A DNA stretch of 44,928 bases. It comes from Robiginitomaculum sp. (GTDB taxonomy: Bacteria > Pseudomonadota > Alphaproteobacteria > Caulobacterales > Maricaulaceae). Positions 1 through 8,327 of this stretch are shown here, one piece after another. Where the stretch lies: assembly GCA_021776595.1 (NCBI GenBank), contig JAJFFP010000066.1:1-44928 (forward strand), in the 5' to 3' direction. The notes beneath the pieces were generated by a model. The model saw only the letters and a program-made list of their open reading frames with translations, was not told the origin of the DNA and did not search any database. The translations under genes and the position numbers were made by a program. Within the stretch, counting starts at the first letter, position 1; each line of letters opens with the position of its first letter.

Positions 1-2340
1 TTTAAGGGCGTGGCCACGGTCATCGCATCCGGCAATGAAAGTTTTACCGATGGCGTTGGCAGCCCCGGTTGTATTTCAACGGCGGTAACCGTTGGTGCCA
101 CCACCAAGCAGGACGCGGTTGTCGGGTTTTCCAATTCATCACCCCTGGTGGACTTGTTGGCTCCGGGCGTTTCCATTCGTGCTGCTTATCCTAATGTGGG
201 TGGTACAAACTATAGCGCCGTATTAAGCGGCACTTCTATGGCCACGCCGCATGTGGCGGGTGCTTTTGCCTTGCTCAAATCAGCAAACCCAGGCGCAACA
301 GTTCAACAAATCGAAGATGCTTTGAAAGCTACTGGAAAGCCCATTCTGGACGGCAGAAATCTGCTCTACAAACCGCGTATCCGGGTTGATCTGGCTAATG
401 ATCTTCTGGCCAATGGCGGCGGTGCCGGGATCGGCAATTTGGCCATTGCCCCGGCAGATGGTTTTTTCAGTATTGGCAATCCCGGTGATTCAGGAAGTTT
501 TGGCACCAAAACCTATACGCTGACCAATAATACCGGTGCCAGTGTTACCTGGACAATTGCCGCCGATAAAAACTTTATTGGACTTGATAAGTCTGGTGGC
601 ACACTGGCGGCTGGTGCATCGGATACCGCTGTGGTTTCTATTAATGCCGCCAATATATCGGATGCGGATGATGGCACCGTTACGTTTACCGTAGGCTCAG
701 ATACAGCCATTCGTTCAGTTGGCGCAACGGTTAATTTTCTCCCCAATAATGATTTTGCCAATGCCCTGCCTTTATCGGGTTTGCAACCCTCACTGACCGG
801 TTCAAGCACCGGCGCGAACAAGGAAACCAACGAGCCCAATCACTCTGGCGGGCCTAATGCAGGCGGCGCTTCGATCTGGTATAGCTGGGTGGCCCCTTTT
901 AGTGGTTCAGTAAATGTTACCACCGCAGGCAGTAATTATGACACAGTTCTTGGGGTGTATACCGGTGCCTTGGTCAGCAGCCTGACGGCCGTTGGCAATA
1001 ATGATGATGAGGACTTTAACAATCAGGTCCTGACCTCACTGGTAACCTTTAACGCGGTTGAAGGCACCCAGTATTTCTTTGGTGTCGATGGATTTAACGG
1101 GGTTAACGGTGATGTTCAGATTGCGGTTGCGGTTTCCGGTGCTGCCGACAATGATAATTTTGCCTCGGCCATGGCAATATCTGGTGCTTCTGGCGGGGTT
1201 AGCGCGCACAATGTAAGCGCTACCGCTGAAACCGGTGAACCAGCCCATGCCGGGCAGGCGGCCAGCAATTCAATCTGGTTTGACTGGACGGCACCCTTAG
1301 ATGGTGATTTTGTTTTTAATACCGGTGGTTCAGATTTTGATACGGTTCTGGCGGTTTATACCGGCAGTGCTGTGAATGGCCTGACTGAGATTACTTCAAA
1401 TGATGATCTGGGAGTCGCATCGACCGCTGGTTTGTCCGGGCCTAGCCTGGCGAGTAATGCCAGCCAAATTGCGTTTACCGCTACCAATGGCACGGTTTAT
1501 CACATTGCCATTGATGGCAAGGCCGGGGCCACAGGCCTGACGGGGCTTCACTGGTTTGAACTGGGGGCACCGGCACCGGTGTTTTTCACTTCACTTCTGC
1601 CCTATGCGCGCTCGGTGCAGATTGGCAAGCAGGCCACCGGCTTTATGACGGCCATCAATGCGGGCACAGCGGATGCAACGGGATGTAAATTACAGCTCGC
1701 ACCTGGTAATTTCAAAGGCGGCTTCAGTTATCAGACCACCGATAACACAAATGCTACCACCGGCACAGCCAACACCCCTGTTGATATTGCCAAAGGGGCA
1801 TCTCAAAATTTTGTGTTTGCGGTCACGCCTTCAACGGCACTAAGTCAGGAAGAACTGGGTGTGCAGGCCGTTTGTAATGAGGGTAATGCCTCGGATGTTG
1901 TCGTAGGTGTCAACAGCTTTATCGTTTCATCCTCAGAAAGTGTGCCAGCTGATATGGTGGTGGTTGGCCTGACGGTAAGTGGCGATGGATTTGTCTCCAT
2001 ACCAGGATCAAGTGGTGCCAGTGCCGCTTCACTGGCTACCTCGGCGATCGGCGCAGATGGCATTTTGCGCCTTAGTGCCGATGATGGTGGAAAAGGATTG
2101 CCGTTATTGCTGTTCGTTTGTGAAACAGATCCTGGTACCGGTGCTTGTCTGGCCTCGGCGGTGAGTGAATTGACCATCAATTCGGTTAATGGCGAAACAC
2201 GCACCTTTGCGGTTTTTGCCAACGCTACCGGCGATATTCCGACAGATCCTGCCAATAACCGGTTATTCATCCGGTTTAAGGATACGCTGGGTGTGGTTCG
2301 CGGTGCCACCAACTTTGCCGTGCGCACCGACGCGCCGTAA
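1..2340 (+). CDS. Subtilisin-like (S8) secreted serine protease, 5'-truncated
   Basis: The reading frame is open from base 1, so the N-terminus, with catalytic Asp and His, lies outside the window. The visible part starts near the oxyanion Asn segment (IASGNES) and carries the catalytic Ser motif GTSMATPHVAG, with the Ser codon at 235-237. After the catalytic core comes a beta-rich linker domain (about 430-740). Two tandem PPC-like repeats follow (about 742-1137 and 1147-1560), each with NDNFA, a W-W-TAP segment, an FDTVL-VYTG motif and NDD. The last ~250 residues (about 1581-2337) form a four-cysteine domain that recurs in the cytochrome peroxidase at 40662-43256. The gene ends convergently 8 bases from the T2SS operon. 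Secretion is inferred from the family and domains; the T2SS is a plausible route. Confidence 0.93.
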   Translation, partial: FKGVATVIASGNESFTDGVGSPGCISTAVTVGATTKQDAVVGFSNSSPLVDLLAPGVSIRAAYPNVGGTNYSAVLSGTSMATPHVAGAFALLKSANPGATVQQIEDALKATGKPILDGRNLLYKPRIRVDLANDLLANGGGAGIGNLAIAPADGFFSIGNPGDSGSFGTKTYTLTNNTGASVTWTIAADKNFIGLDKSGGTLAAGASDTAVVSINAANISDADDGTVTFTVGSDTAIRSVGATVNFLPNNDFANALPLSGLQPSLTGSSTGANKETNEPNHSGGPNAGGASIWYSWVAPFSGSVNVTTAGSNYDTVLGVYTGALVSSLTAVGNNDDEDFNNQVLTSLVTFNAVEGTQYFFGVDGFNGVNGDVQIAVAVSGAADNDNFASAMAISGASGGVSAHNVSATAETGEPAHAGQAASNSIWFDWTAPLDGDFVFNTGGSDFDTVLAVYTGSAVNGLTEITSNDDLGVASTAGLSGPSLASNASQIAFTATNGTVYHIAIDGKAGATGLTGLHWFELGAPAPVFFTSLLPYARSVQIGKQATGFMTAINAGTADATGCKLQLAPGNFKGGFSYQTTDNTNATTGTANTPVDIAKGASQNFVFAVTPSTALSQEELGVQAVCNEGNASDVVVGVNSFIVSSSESVPADMVVVGLTVSGDGFVSIPGSSGASAASLATSAIGADGILRLSADDGGKGLPLLLFVCETDPGTGACLASAVSELTINSVNGETRTFAVFANATGDIPTDPANNRLFIRFKDTLGVVRGATNFAVRTDAP

Positions 2341-2348
2341 CGCCAATA

Positions 2349-2849
2349 TTATTGCGGAACGCCGACCGGGATTAACCAGCGTTCATCGTCCCTGATAATG
2401 GTAATGTTTTCTGCGCTGATCTCATCAATGGTCCATCCATTGATGAGATCGCCTGCGTAATACCGTTTAACCGTGCGCCGGTCCTCGCGCACCAGAACAG
2501 CGCTGTTATCGGGGCCAAGAGCAATCCCGACAATCTCAATATCCGGCGGCTGGTCACTGCTTGTATTTGTGGTGTTCTGTGGCCGTGGCCCAGAAGCAAT
2601 CAGCGTGGGTTGTCTTGACGGTGAAAAGACCGGACGGGTCCAAATGACTGCATAATCAGCAAGCGGGGCTATAAACTGACTTTCCTTTGCCGATGGCAGA
2701 CGTTTTTCGCTGGTGTGTTGTGCGGCTTTCTGCATGGGGCGATTTGCAATAATAGATGTGTTCGGCCGGTTCAGCACAAAGCGGTCGATGATAAATAGAC
2801 TGGCGAGGACCGCCACCACCAACAGCAATATGGCCATACGCCTGTTCAT
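2349..2849 (-). CDS. Type II secretion GspC/GspN-like inner-membrane protein
   Basis: This is a 166-residue protein with one N-terminal membrane segment (about residues 5-25), a low-complexity linker, and a periplasmic domain starting with the motif RPVFSPSR, as in the homology region of GspC and XpsN-like proteins. In the family this region contacts the secretin and links it to the inner-membrane platform. No PDZ domain or second domain is present, so it is shorter than a classical GspC of about 270-300 residues. It is the last gene of the T2SS operon, and its ATG overlaps the gspM stop (ATGA). No separate gspC is visible in the cluster, so it may fill that role. The choice between GspC and GspN is uncertain. 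Confidence 0.7.
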   Translation of the reverse strand: MNRRMAILLLVVAVLASLFIIDRFVLNRPNTSIIANRPMQKAAQHTSEKRLPSAKESQFIAPLADYAVIWTRPVFSPSRQPTLIASGPRPQNTTNTSSDQPPDIEIVGIALGPDNSAVLVREDRRTVKRYYAGDLINGWTIDEISAENITIIRDDERWLIPVGVPQ

Positions 2850-3343
2850 GGGTTGCTCTTTTCGTATTGCGCGCGAGCCGCCACCAGTATGTCGAGTGAA
2901 ACCATATTGCTATCGCTCTCATCACCACTCAAGCGCGCCCGCTCGATCAACAATGCCGGAGATTTGGCTTCCAGATCGTGCAAAAAAATCGCCACGGATT
3001 TTTCATTCCCGCTGGCTTGCGCCGATATTTTAACGCTATTTGGATCAGCCGGATCCAGTGGACGGGGCTCGGCACGTTCCAATGACAATCCGGCGGCGCG
3101 CGCACTGGAACGCAGTCGCGCCAGTAATGCCGCCCCCGCCGCCCCATGGGAGGCTGCTTCAATCAGATAATGCTGTGGTATGGCGTTTTGTATATTCCCG
3201 TTATTCTGGCTGCTGGTGGCCAGACTGATCTGTTGATGTAAATGCCAAGCCTTCAGTCCAGCTTGGGTGGTTGCAATAAGTGCTAAACCCAGGGTGAGTG
3301 CACCTACGCCGAGTGCCAGCCAGGTCTGGGTCCTGGTGCTCAC
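2846..3343 (-). CDS. gspM: Type II secretion platform protein GspM
   Basis: A 165-residue bitopic protein with a short cytoplasmic N-terminus, one membrane helix (about residues 8-30) and a periplasmic ferredoxin-like region. Size, topology and position directly after gspL fit GspM, which pairs with GspL in the inner-membrane assembly platform. Sequence conservation in this family is low, so the call leans on synteny. The start codon is GTG, overlapping the gspL stop (GTGA), which implies translational coupling. Confidence 0.8.
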   Translation of the reverse strand: MSTRTQTWLALGVGALTLGLALIATTQAGLKAWHLHQQISLATSSQNNGNIQNAIPQHYLIEAASHGAAGAALLARLRSSARAAGLSLERAEPRPLDPADPNSVKISAQASGNEKSVAIFLHDLEAKSPALLIERARLSGDESDSNMVSLDILVAARAQYEKSNP

Positions 3344-4302
3344 TGGTGATCGCCTTTGCGGACATTGGTGATCAGGTCAAAGCTCTCTTTGCCATCATCT
3401 TCTTTTACTGACGCGGCCGCAAAGGTGGTATCAGAAAACATTCCCTGCTGCTCAATGGCATTAACCAGCATAGCCGCGTCTGTGGCCTTGCCGGCAAGGC
3501 GCAACTTGCCTTTTTCATAAAGCAGATATTGTGCATAGGCATCATCAGGCAGTGCCATCGTTACCGCTTTCCATAGATCAAGCACAGAGGGCACTGTAGC
3601 TTTGGCCTGGCTTTGTTGCACAGCCTGATCGGTGGCTTCTGGCCGGGTGCGCACCTCGATTTGCGCTGCTTGCGGGGCCAGATACAAAGACGAGCACATG
3701 TTGATTATGGTGGCTATGAACACCAGAAATACCAGCGCACCAACCAGCACTTTACTGGCGCTTATGGCATTTACTGCTTTTGTGCCACTCGCTAAATCAG
3801 CACTAACCGGTTCCAGCGGATCCACGCCCAGCGCATCAACTGCCTTGGGGTTGATACCATAATTTTGCACTTCTCTTAGGGCGTTTTCCATTTGGGAGCG
3901 ACGCGCAAAGCTCACCCGGAAGATGTTTTTTTCTGGTGCACTCTTTGGGGCGATCCCGTGAACGGCAAAGGTTGTATCTTCTTCTGGAAACGGGAAATAT
4001 TGTTTTAGTGACAGGGCAATCATCGCTGCCGGATCATGGCGGGCCGCTGCGGGTAATGCAATATCACGTTGCTGGCCCAGGCCTTCGCCAAGACGAAGGC
4101 AGAGACGTTTATTCGTCGGAAAATGACGGAGTTGCTCTTCTGACAGGATTGACTGTCCGCCTTGCAAATTGGGTACGCTATGGTGACCATCACGGTGTGC
4201 AATCAAGATCACCCAGTCAGTGCGAAACCAGTTTCCAATGCCGGGGATTTGCGAAAGACCCTCGTTAAAATGGCTCGACCAGAAATCCCAGTATTTTTTC
4301 AT
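3340..4302 (-). CDS. gspL: Type II secretion platform protein GspL
   Basis: About 320 residues: a cytoplasmic N-terminal region of about 175 residues, a hydrophobic helix (SKVLVGALVFLVFIATII) and a periplasmic C-terminal domain. This is the layout of GspL, which binds the GspE ATPase in the cytoplasm and GspM in the periplasm. The frame stays open upstream into gspK. I chose the ATG at 4302 because it lies just beyond the gspK stop (4307-4309); the ATG at 4320 would overlap gspK by 14 bases and cannot be excluded. The cytoplasmic part is short for GspL (often 230 residues or more), suggesting a reduced actin-like domain. Confidence 0.8.
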   Translation of the reverse strand: MKKYWDFWSSHFNEGLSQIPGIGNWFRTDWVILIAHRDGHHSVPNLQGGQSILSEEQLRHFPTNKRLCLRLGEGLGQQRDIALPAAARHDPAAMIALSLKQYFPFPEEDTTFAVHGIAPKSAPEKNIFRVSFARRSQMENALREVQNYGINPKAVDALGVDPLEPVSADLASGTKAVNAISASKVLVGALVFLVFIATIINMCSSLYLAPQAAQIEVRTRPEATDQAVQQSQAKATVPSVLDLWKAVTMALPDDAYAQYLLYEKGKLRLAGKATDAAMLVNAIEQQGMFSDTTFAAASVKEDDGKESFDLITNVRKGDHQ

Positions 4303-4306
4303 CGTG

Positions 4307-5221
4307 CTAGAAAGCGGCATTTTTAATTTCCGGGCTGTAAATCTGATTGGCCATACCCACAGGCAATGAGCGCCTTGAGAGAATGGCATACTCTCCGGGA
4401 CGAGGTCCAGTTGAGAAAGCAAGGCGCATGGCCTGCCTGGTCCCATTGGGCAAATTCGCTTCGACAAATAGCAAATAGTTTCCTGTTGTAATCTCTGTTT
4501 TTTCCGATGACTTGACCTTTGTGTCTTCGTTGTCGGTAGTGTCGTCAATGGGGGCGCTATTATCCTGACGTTGTTGCAGGATTTCATTGCGGCGCACCGG
4601 GCTGATGGGCAGTATATCCAAAATCAGAGGCGGTGCCAGTAGCGGGTCGGGTTTGGCATTACCATTTTGGGCTGTGAAATATGGCGCGGCGAAACGATAA
4701 ACCTCCGCAGTCATTCCCAAAATGCCGCGTAGCTCACTGACGTCCAAAAAGGGCCGGTTCGCGGGTCCGGCAAGCCCGGCATTTTGATAGGCGCGCTTTT
4801 CTGCTCCTTTGGTGTGCGCTTCATCGTCTTTGTCGCGCCAATCCAGAATGGCATCAGCCAGTGCATCGGCATCCGATCGGTCCAGCCCCAGCTTTGAAAA
4901 AAAAGCAAAGAGTAATGATTGATCGGCACCGTTAAGGTCGATTAGACCGCGCGTGTCCACCAGAAAGTAAGTGATCTGCACCTGATTGAATAACAGTCGA
5001 TAGGGGCGGCCATCCGCATATAGCGGACTTTCTTCGCTTAGCCCCAAAATGGCCCTTGAAACCACCGTATCCACTGCTGCCTGCGCCTTTGCCAGATCAA
5101 TATTGGTGCTGACTTCCCTGGCACTCAGGCGCGCCGAAAGGCTGGCAATAACCAGGGCAGCCGATGCGGCTGTCAGCACTGCAATGACCATGAGAAGCAC
5201 AAAACCGTCTCTTTTTATCAT
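4307..5221 (-). CDS. gspK: Type II secretion minor pseudopilin GspK
   Basis: A 304-residue protein with a very short leader ending in Gly followed by a hydrophobic stretch (KRDG then FVLLMVIAV). The usual Glu at mature position 5 is replaced by Met, which is typical of GspK, the tip pseudopilin. A large globular domain follows with a helix-hairpin-like region (DLNGADQSLL, LADAILDWRDKDD), the DWRD segment being characteristic of GspK. In the family GspK caps the I-J-K tip complex that starts pseudopilus assembly. The ATG overlaps the gspJ stop. Confidence 0.92.
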   Translation of the reverse strand: MIKRDGFVLLMVIAVLTAASAALVIASLSARLSAREVSTNIDLAKAQAAVDTVVSRAILGLSEESPLYADGRPYRLLFNQVQITYFLVDTRGLIDLNGADQSLLFAFFSKLGLDRSDADALADAILDWRDKDDEAHTKGAEKRAYQNAGLAGPANRPFLDVSELRGILGMTAEVYRFAAPYFTAQNGNAKPDPLLAPPLILDILPISPVRRNEILQQRQDNSAPIDDTTDNEDTKVKSSEKTEITTGNYLLFVEANLPNGTRQAMRLAFSTGPRPGEYAILSRRSLPVGMANQIYSPEIKNAAF

Positions 5222-5907
5222 GGGCTGGCCTCGCCATCACTGGTGCTATTGGCCTTTTTGTCGTCGTCTTTCTTTTTCGCCGTATCGTCACTTTCTTTTT
5301 TAGCATTAATGCCAGACACCGGGCTTGGCAGGGTTATGCTCAAGGCTGGCCAGCCAGCAATGCTGAATTGGACGAGACGTGGAGGGGCAGGCTTTTCCAA
5401 CCATTCTTTTTGCCAACCCGTTTTGCCATTATAGGCAAATTCTGGTGGCTGCGAGCCGGTATAAAGAACCAGTCTTGCCGGGTTCTGAAAGTCTTTGAAT
5501 TGCACCGGGTCAGTCTGTAATTCACGCAGCATCACAAATGCCCATTGCTCATCTTCAATGGATTCACTGAAAAAAGAATATTGATATATCCCCGCCCGTG
5601 CCGGATATCCGGGTTCTGCGCGCATAAACCGCAAGGCATTTTCACTACCTTCAAAGAGGGTGATTTCGTTGCCATTTACGCGCTGCCTAAGCAGGAGAAC
5701 GTCCGACAGCATGGTTTCCATAAACTGGTAGAGATCAGCCGCTTTGGTGTTTTCTTCCTCGGCTTGCGCCAGCCGGGTTGTCCAACGCCGAATATTGCCC
5801 GAAGCCTGCGCGGTAATTACCAGCACCAAAGAGCCAATGACGAGGGCGATCATCAATTCGGCGAGGGTCAGACCAGTGCGATGATCAAGTCGGGATGCAG
5901 GTTTCAT
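5218..5907 (-). CDS. gspJ: Type II secretion minor pseudopilin GspJ
   Basis: A 229-residue prepilin-like protein. A basic leader ends in Gly before LTLAELMIALV, with Glu at mature position 5, so it should be cleaved and methylated by the prepilin peptidase at 14864-15661. The globular part fits GspJ in length and in position between gspI and gspK. The C-terminus ends in a Lys/Asp-rich tail (ESDDTAKKKDDDKKANS) that is not part of the usual fold. The ATG overlaps the gspI stop by four bases (ATGA). Confidence 0.88.
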   Translation of the reverse strand: MKPASRLDHRTGLTLAELMIALVIGSLVLVITAQASGNIRRWTTRLAQAEEENTKAADLYQFMETMLSDVLLLRQRVNGNEITLFEGSENALRFMRAEPGYPARAGIYQYSFFSESIEDEQWAFVMLRELQTDPVQFKDFQNPARLVLYTGSQPPEFAYNGKTGWQKEWLEKPAPPRLVQFSIAGWPALSITLPSPVSGINAKKESDDTAKKKDDDKKANSTSDGEASP

Positions 5908-6260
5908 GGCGATACCGTGCGTTCTGTTCTCAATCGAATCTGACGACCCTTGGCCCCGGATGCGAGCACATCATAGCGAATAATTTTAACGCCATCGGCG
6001 CGCTCATTGATGATAAAAGAATCTATGGTCCAGGCAATTTCATCTGTAATGCCCTGAATATGAAGTTCAGCCGGATCAATTGTGTTTTCAGCCAGAACGG
6101 ATTTGGCCACCAGCAGGGCACGTTCTGTCTGGGTGCTGGCCTGGGTCAGGCGCACTGCGCCAGCAAGGCCCTGGAAAATGAGGGCAAAGCCGACACTGGC
6201 CAGGGCCGTGGCAATGACGGTTTCAATCAGGGTAAATCCGGCTTGTTCACGACCGGGCAT
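5904..6260 (-). CDS. gspI: Type II secretion minor pseudopilin GspI
   Basis: About 118 residues, with prepilin motif EQAG then FTLIETVIATAL (Gly at -1, Phe at +1, Glu at +5). The frame extends further upstream, but I chose the ATG at 6260. It is preceded by a strong GGAGGT ribosome-binding site six bases away and gives the usual short leader (MPGREQAG). It overlaps the end of gspH by 14 bases. GspI nucleates the pseudopilus tip with GspJ and GspK. Confidence 0.88.
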   Translation of the reverse strand: MPGREQAGFTLIETVIATALASVGFALIFQGLAGAVRLTQASTQTERALLVAKSVLAENTIDPAELHIQGITDEIAWTIDSFIINERADGVKIIRYDVLASGAKGRQIRLRTERTVSP

Positions 6261-6714
6261 GGCGCACCTCCGCATTGGCCCAAATGACTTCAATGGTGCT
6301 TTTCAAATCGCCGATACCCAGCGTAATTTCACCGCCCGTGCTCATGCCACCTGCAAAAAAGCGGATGCCAATAATGTCACCGATGGATTCAAGTTCGGCC
6401 CCGGTAACCTCCAGCGATAATTTTGGATCGAAAAGCAAACGCTTTCCTTGCCCCTCTATCCAGGCCGCTTTTTCCAGCGGATCAATATATACCACCGTGT
6501 CCGTCCCTGATCGCCGGGCGGTGATTTTGGCCGATCGAAGCAGGTTGGTCAGCAGTGCTGTCTCTTTTTTGACAAGCACCGGGTTGGAATTGCGGGCAAA
6601 ACGTGGCGCGGCAATGGCGGTCAGCAAACCCAGTATGACCAGCACAACCAGAAGCTCGGCAAGGGTATAGCCTGGCTTAGCCGTCCGCTGAGGAAATATC
6701 GGCGTCTTCACCAT
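6247..6714 (-). CDS. gspH: Type II secretion minor pseudopilin GspH
   Basis: About 155 residues, with prepilin motif KPG then YTLAELLVVLVILGL (Glu at +5), followed by a small beta-rich domain. The reading frame continues upstream through gspG, but the ATG at 6714 has an AAGGTGG ribosome-binding site and gives a leader of about 15 residues. It therefore overlaps the 3' end of gspG by 38 bases. GspH links the tip complex to the GspG fibre. Fold and neighbours agree with the call. Confidence 0.87.
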   Translation of the reverse strand: MVKTPIFPQRTAKPGYTLAELLVVLVILGLLTAIAAPRFARNSNPVLVKKETALLTNLLRSAKITARRSGTDTVVYIDPLEKAAWIEGQGKRLLFDPKLSLEVTGAELESIGDIIGIRFFAGGMSTGGEITLGIGDLKSTIEVIWANAEVRHARS

Positions 6715-7129
6715 CGCCACCTTCCCGGTTATCCGCGCCAAGGGTTTTGACAATAAAAGTGCCATTGGCACCGGGTTGATAGATATAAGGATTGCCCCAG
6801 GGATCATCAGGCACACGCCTGGTTTTCAGGTACGGCCCATCCCAGTTTTCTGTATTGGGTGGCGGCGTTATCAAAGCCGACAAGCCAGTGGAAGTCGAAG
6901 GATAACGTCCGGTATCCAGTTGGTAGTATTCCAGTGCTGTGGACAGGTTGGAGATTTGCACGCGGGCAGTCTTTGTGCGCGCTTTGCCAATTTGGCCAAG
7001 GAAGCGCGGGGCAATCAGACCAACCAATAGCCCAAGGATCACCAGCACCACCAGCAATTCAGTTAGCGTATAGCCATCACGGGGTGTGCGTGTCTTTGTA
7101 TTATTGGTCTTTGTATCTTTGGGTGTCAT
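6677..7129 (-). CDS. gspG: Type II secretion major pseudopilin GspG
   Basis: A 150-residue protein with a leader ending in RDG, then YTLTELLVVLVILGLLVGL (Glu at +5) and PRFLG. The conserved GspG core follows: ARVQISNLSTALEYY, LDTGRYPSTSTGL, DPWGNPYIY, and an acidic Gly/Asp-rich C-terminus (DNREGGDGEDADISS) that in the family contains the calcium-binding loop. It forms the shaft of the periplasmic pseudopilus. The gene starts one base after the end of gspF. Confidence 0.96.
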   Translation of the reverse strand: MTPKDTKTNNTKTRTPRDGYTLTELLVVLVILGLLVGLIAPRFLGQIGKARTKTARVQISNLSTALEYYQLDTGRYPSTSTGLSALITPPPNTENWDGPYLKTRRVPDDPWGNPYIYQPGANGTFIVKTLGADNREGGDGEDADISSADG

Positions 7130-7130
7130 A

Positions 7131-8327
7131 TCAAATCCCGATATCGTTTATACTGACCAGGGCAAGCAGAATAGAAACGATGATAACACCAACAATCAAT
7201 CCAACAAAGCCTATCAGTGCAGGTTCGGCCAGATGCAAGGCGGTTCTGGCCCCGCGCTCCATGCGGTTTTCCAGCAAGGTGGCCAGCCGGTCTGTTGCTT
7301 TGCCCAGTTCGCCGGTTTGTTCACCTACACGGATGATCTCAACGGCCAGCGGTGGCAGGACACCCGTTGCCGCTATCTGTTCTTGCAAAGATGCCCCCCG
7401 GCGCACTTCGGTAAGAGCTTCTTCCAGTTTCGTTTTGGCGTATTCATCCGTGAGGCTGGCGCTGGCCAGACGAAAGGACGGCACCGCAGACAGGCCATTG
7501 GTCAACAAGACAGCCAGCACCCGGCAAAACCGGGCCGCCAGTAAGGCGCGTAATAGCGGGCCAATTCCCGGCAGGCGGTGAGCAAAGGCATAGGCCTTGC
7601 GTCTGGCATCCACACTACGCAACCACAGGCCGACCAAAAAAGCACTGATGAAGCCACCACCCAGTATAAAGGGTGCGGCCTTTGCCAGCCATCTTGCGGT
7701 GGCAAAAACCCCGGCGGCAAAGGGAGGTGGTGCCGCCCCCATATCTGTAAAGACCTGTTCAAAGCGAGGCACCACAAAAACCAGCAGGCCGGATACTGCA
7801 AAAAAGGATAATACCATCAATATGACTGGATAGATCAGGGCACCCATGATCTCACCCTCAAAAGAAGAGCGCCGTTCCTGCCAGTCTGCCAGATCATTCA
7901 GGGCGGCAGGTAAAGCCCCGGAAACCTCACCGGCTTCGGCAATTTGCGGAAAGGGTGCCGGAAAAATTTCAGGCCGTGCGGCAAACGCATCGGCCAGGCT
8001 CATCCCGGCGCGCACATCCTCGCACAAGGCGGTGGCGGTGGACTGCATCAGGGAAGAGCTGACGGTGCGGGCAAGGCTGGATAATGCTTGCTCAACGGTC
8101 AGGCCAGCGCCGGTCAGCGCCCCAAGTTCGCGCACAATGCGGGCCGCCGTTACACGGGCACCGCGCGGTGCTTTTTTTTTGCGCGGCGGCGCACCGGCGC
8201 GGGCAGAAACCGGGGTCAGGCCGCGGGCGCGCACTATGGCGGCGGCTTCACTTTGTGAGGCGGCTTCAACATAAATTTGACTTTGGGTGCCATCAGGCGA
8301 AACAGCACGAACAAGGAACCCGCTCAT
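7131..8327 (-). CDS. gspF: Type II secretion inner-membrane platform protein GspF
   Basis: A 398-residue polytopic protein with two repeated GspF domains. The first includes LSSLARTVSSS, the AEAGE motif and a membrane segment (IYPVILMVLSFFAVSGLLVFVVP); the second contains RVGEQTGEL and a C-terminal membrane helix (ALIGFVGLIVGVIIVSILLAL). GspF is the polytopic core that couples the GspE ATPase to pseudopilus assembly. Length is normal. The ATG overlaps the gspE stop (ATGA), and gspG follows after one base. Confidence 0.95.
   Translation of the reverse strand: MSGFLVRAVSPDGTQSQIYVEAASQSEAAAIVRARGLTPVSARAGAPPRKKKAPRGARVTAARIVRELGALTGAGLTVEQALSSLARTVSSSLMQSTATALCEDVRAGMSLADAFAARPEIFPAPFPQIAEAGEVSGALPAALNDLADWQERRSSFEGEIMGALIYPVILMVLSFFAVSGLLVFVVPRFEQVFTDMGAAPPPFAAGVFATARWLAKAAPFILGGGFISAFLVGLWLRSVDARRKAYAFAHRLPGIGPLLRALLAARFCRVLAVLLTNGLSAVPSFRLASASLTDEYAKTKLEEALTEVRRGASLQEQIAATGVLPPLAVEIIRVGEQTGELGKATDRLATLLENRMERGARTALHLAEPALIGFVGLIVGVIIVSILLALVSINDIGI

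Noticed and set aside
6859..7581. 240-codon plus-strand open frame over gspG and gspF
   Set aside because: Composition is Ser/Arg-rich and unlike a real protein; the minus-strand genes have full family motifs.
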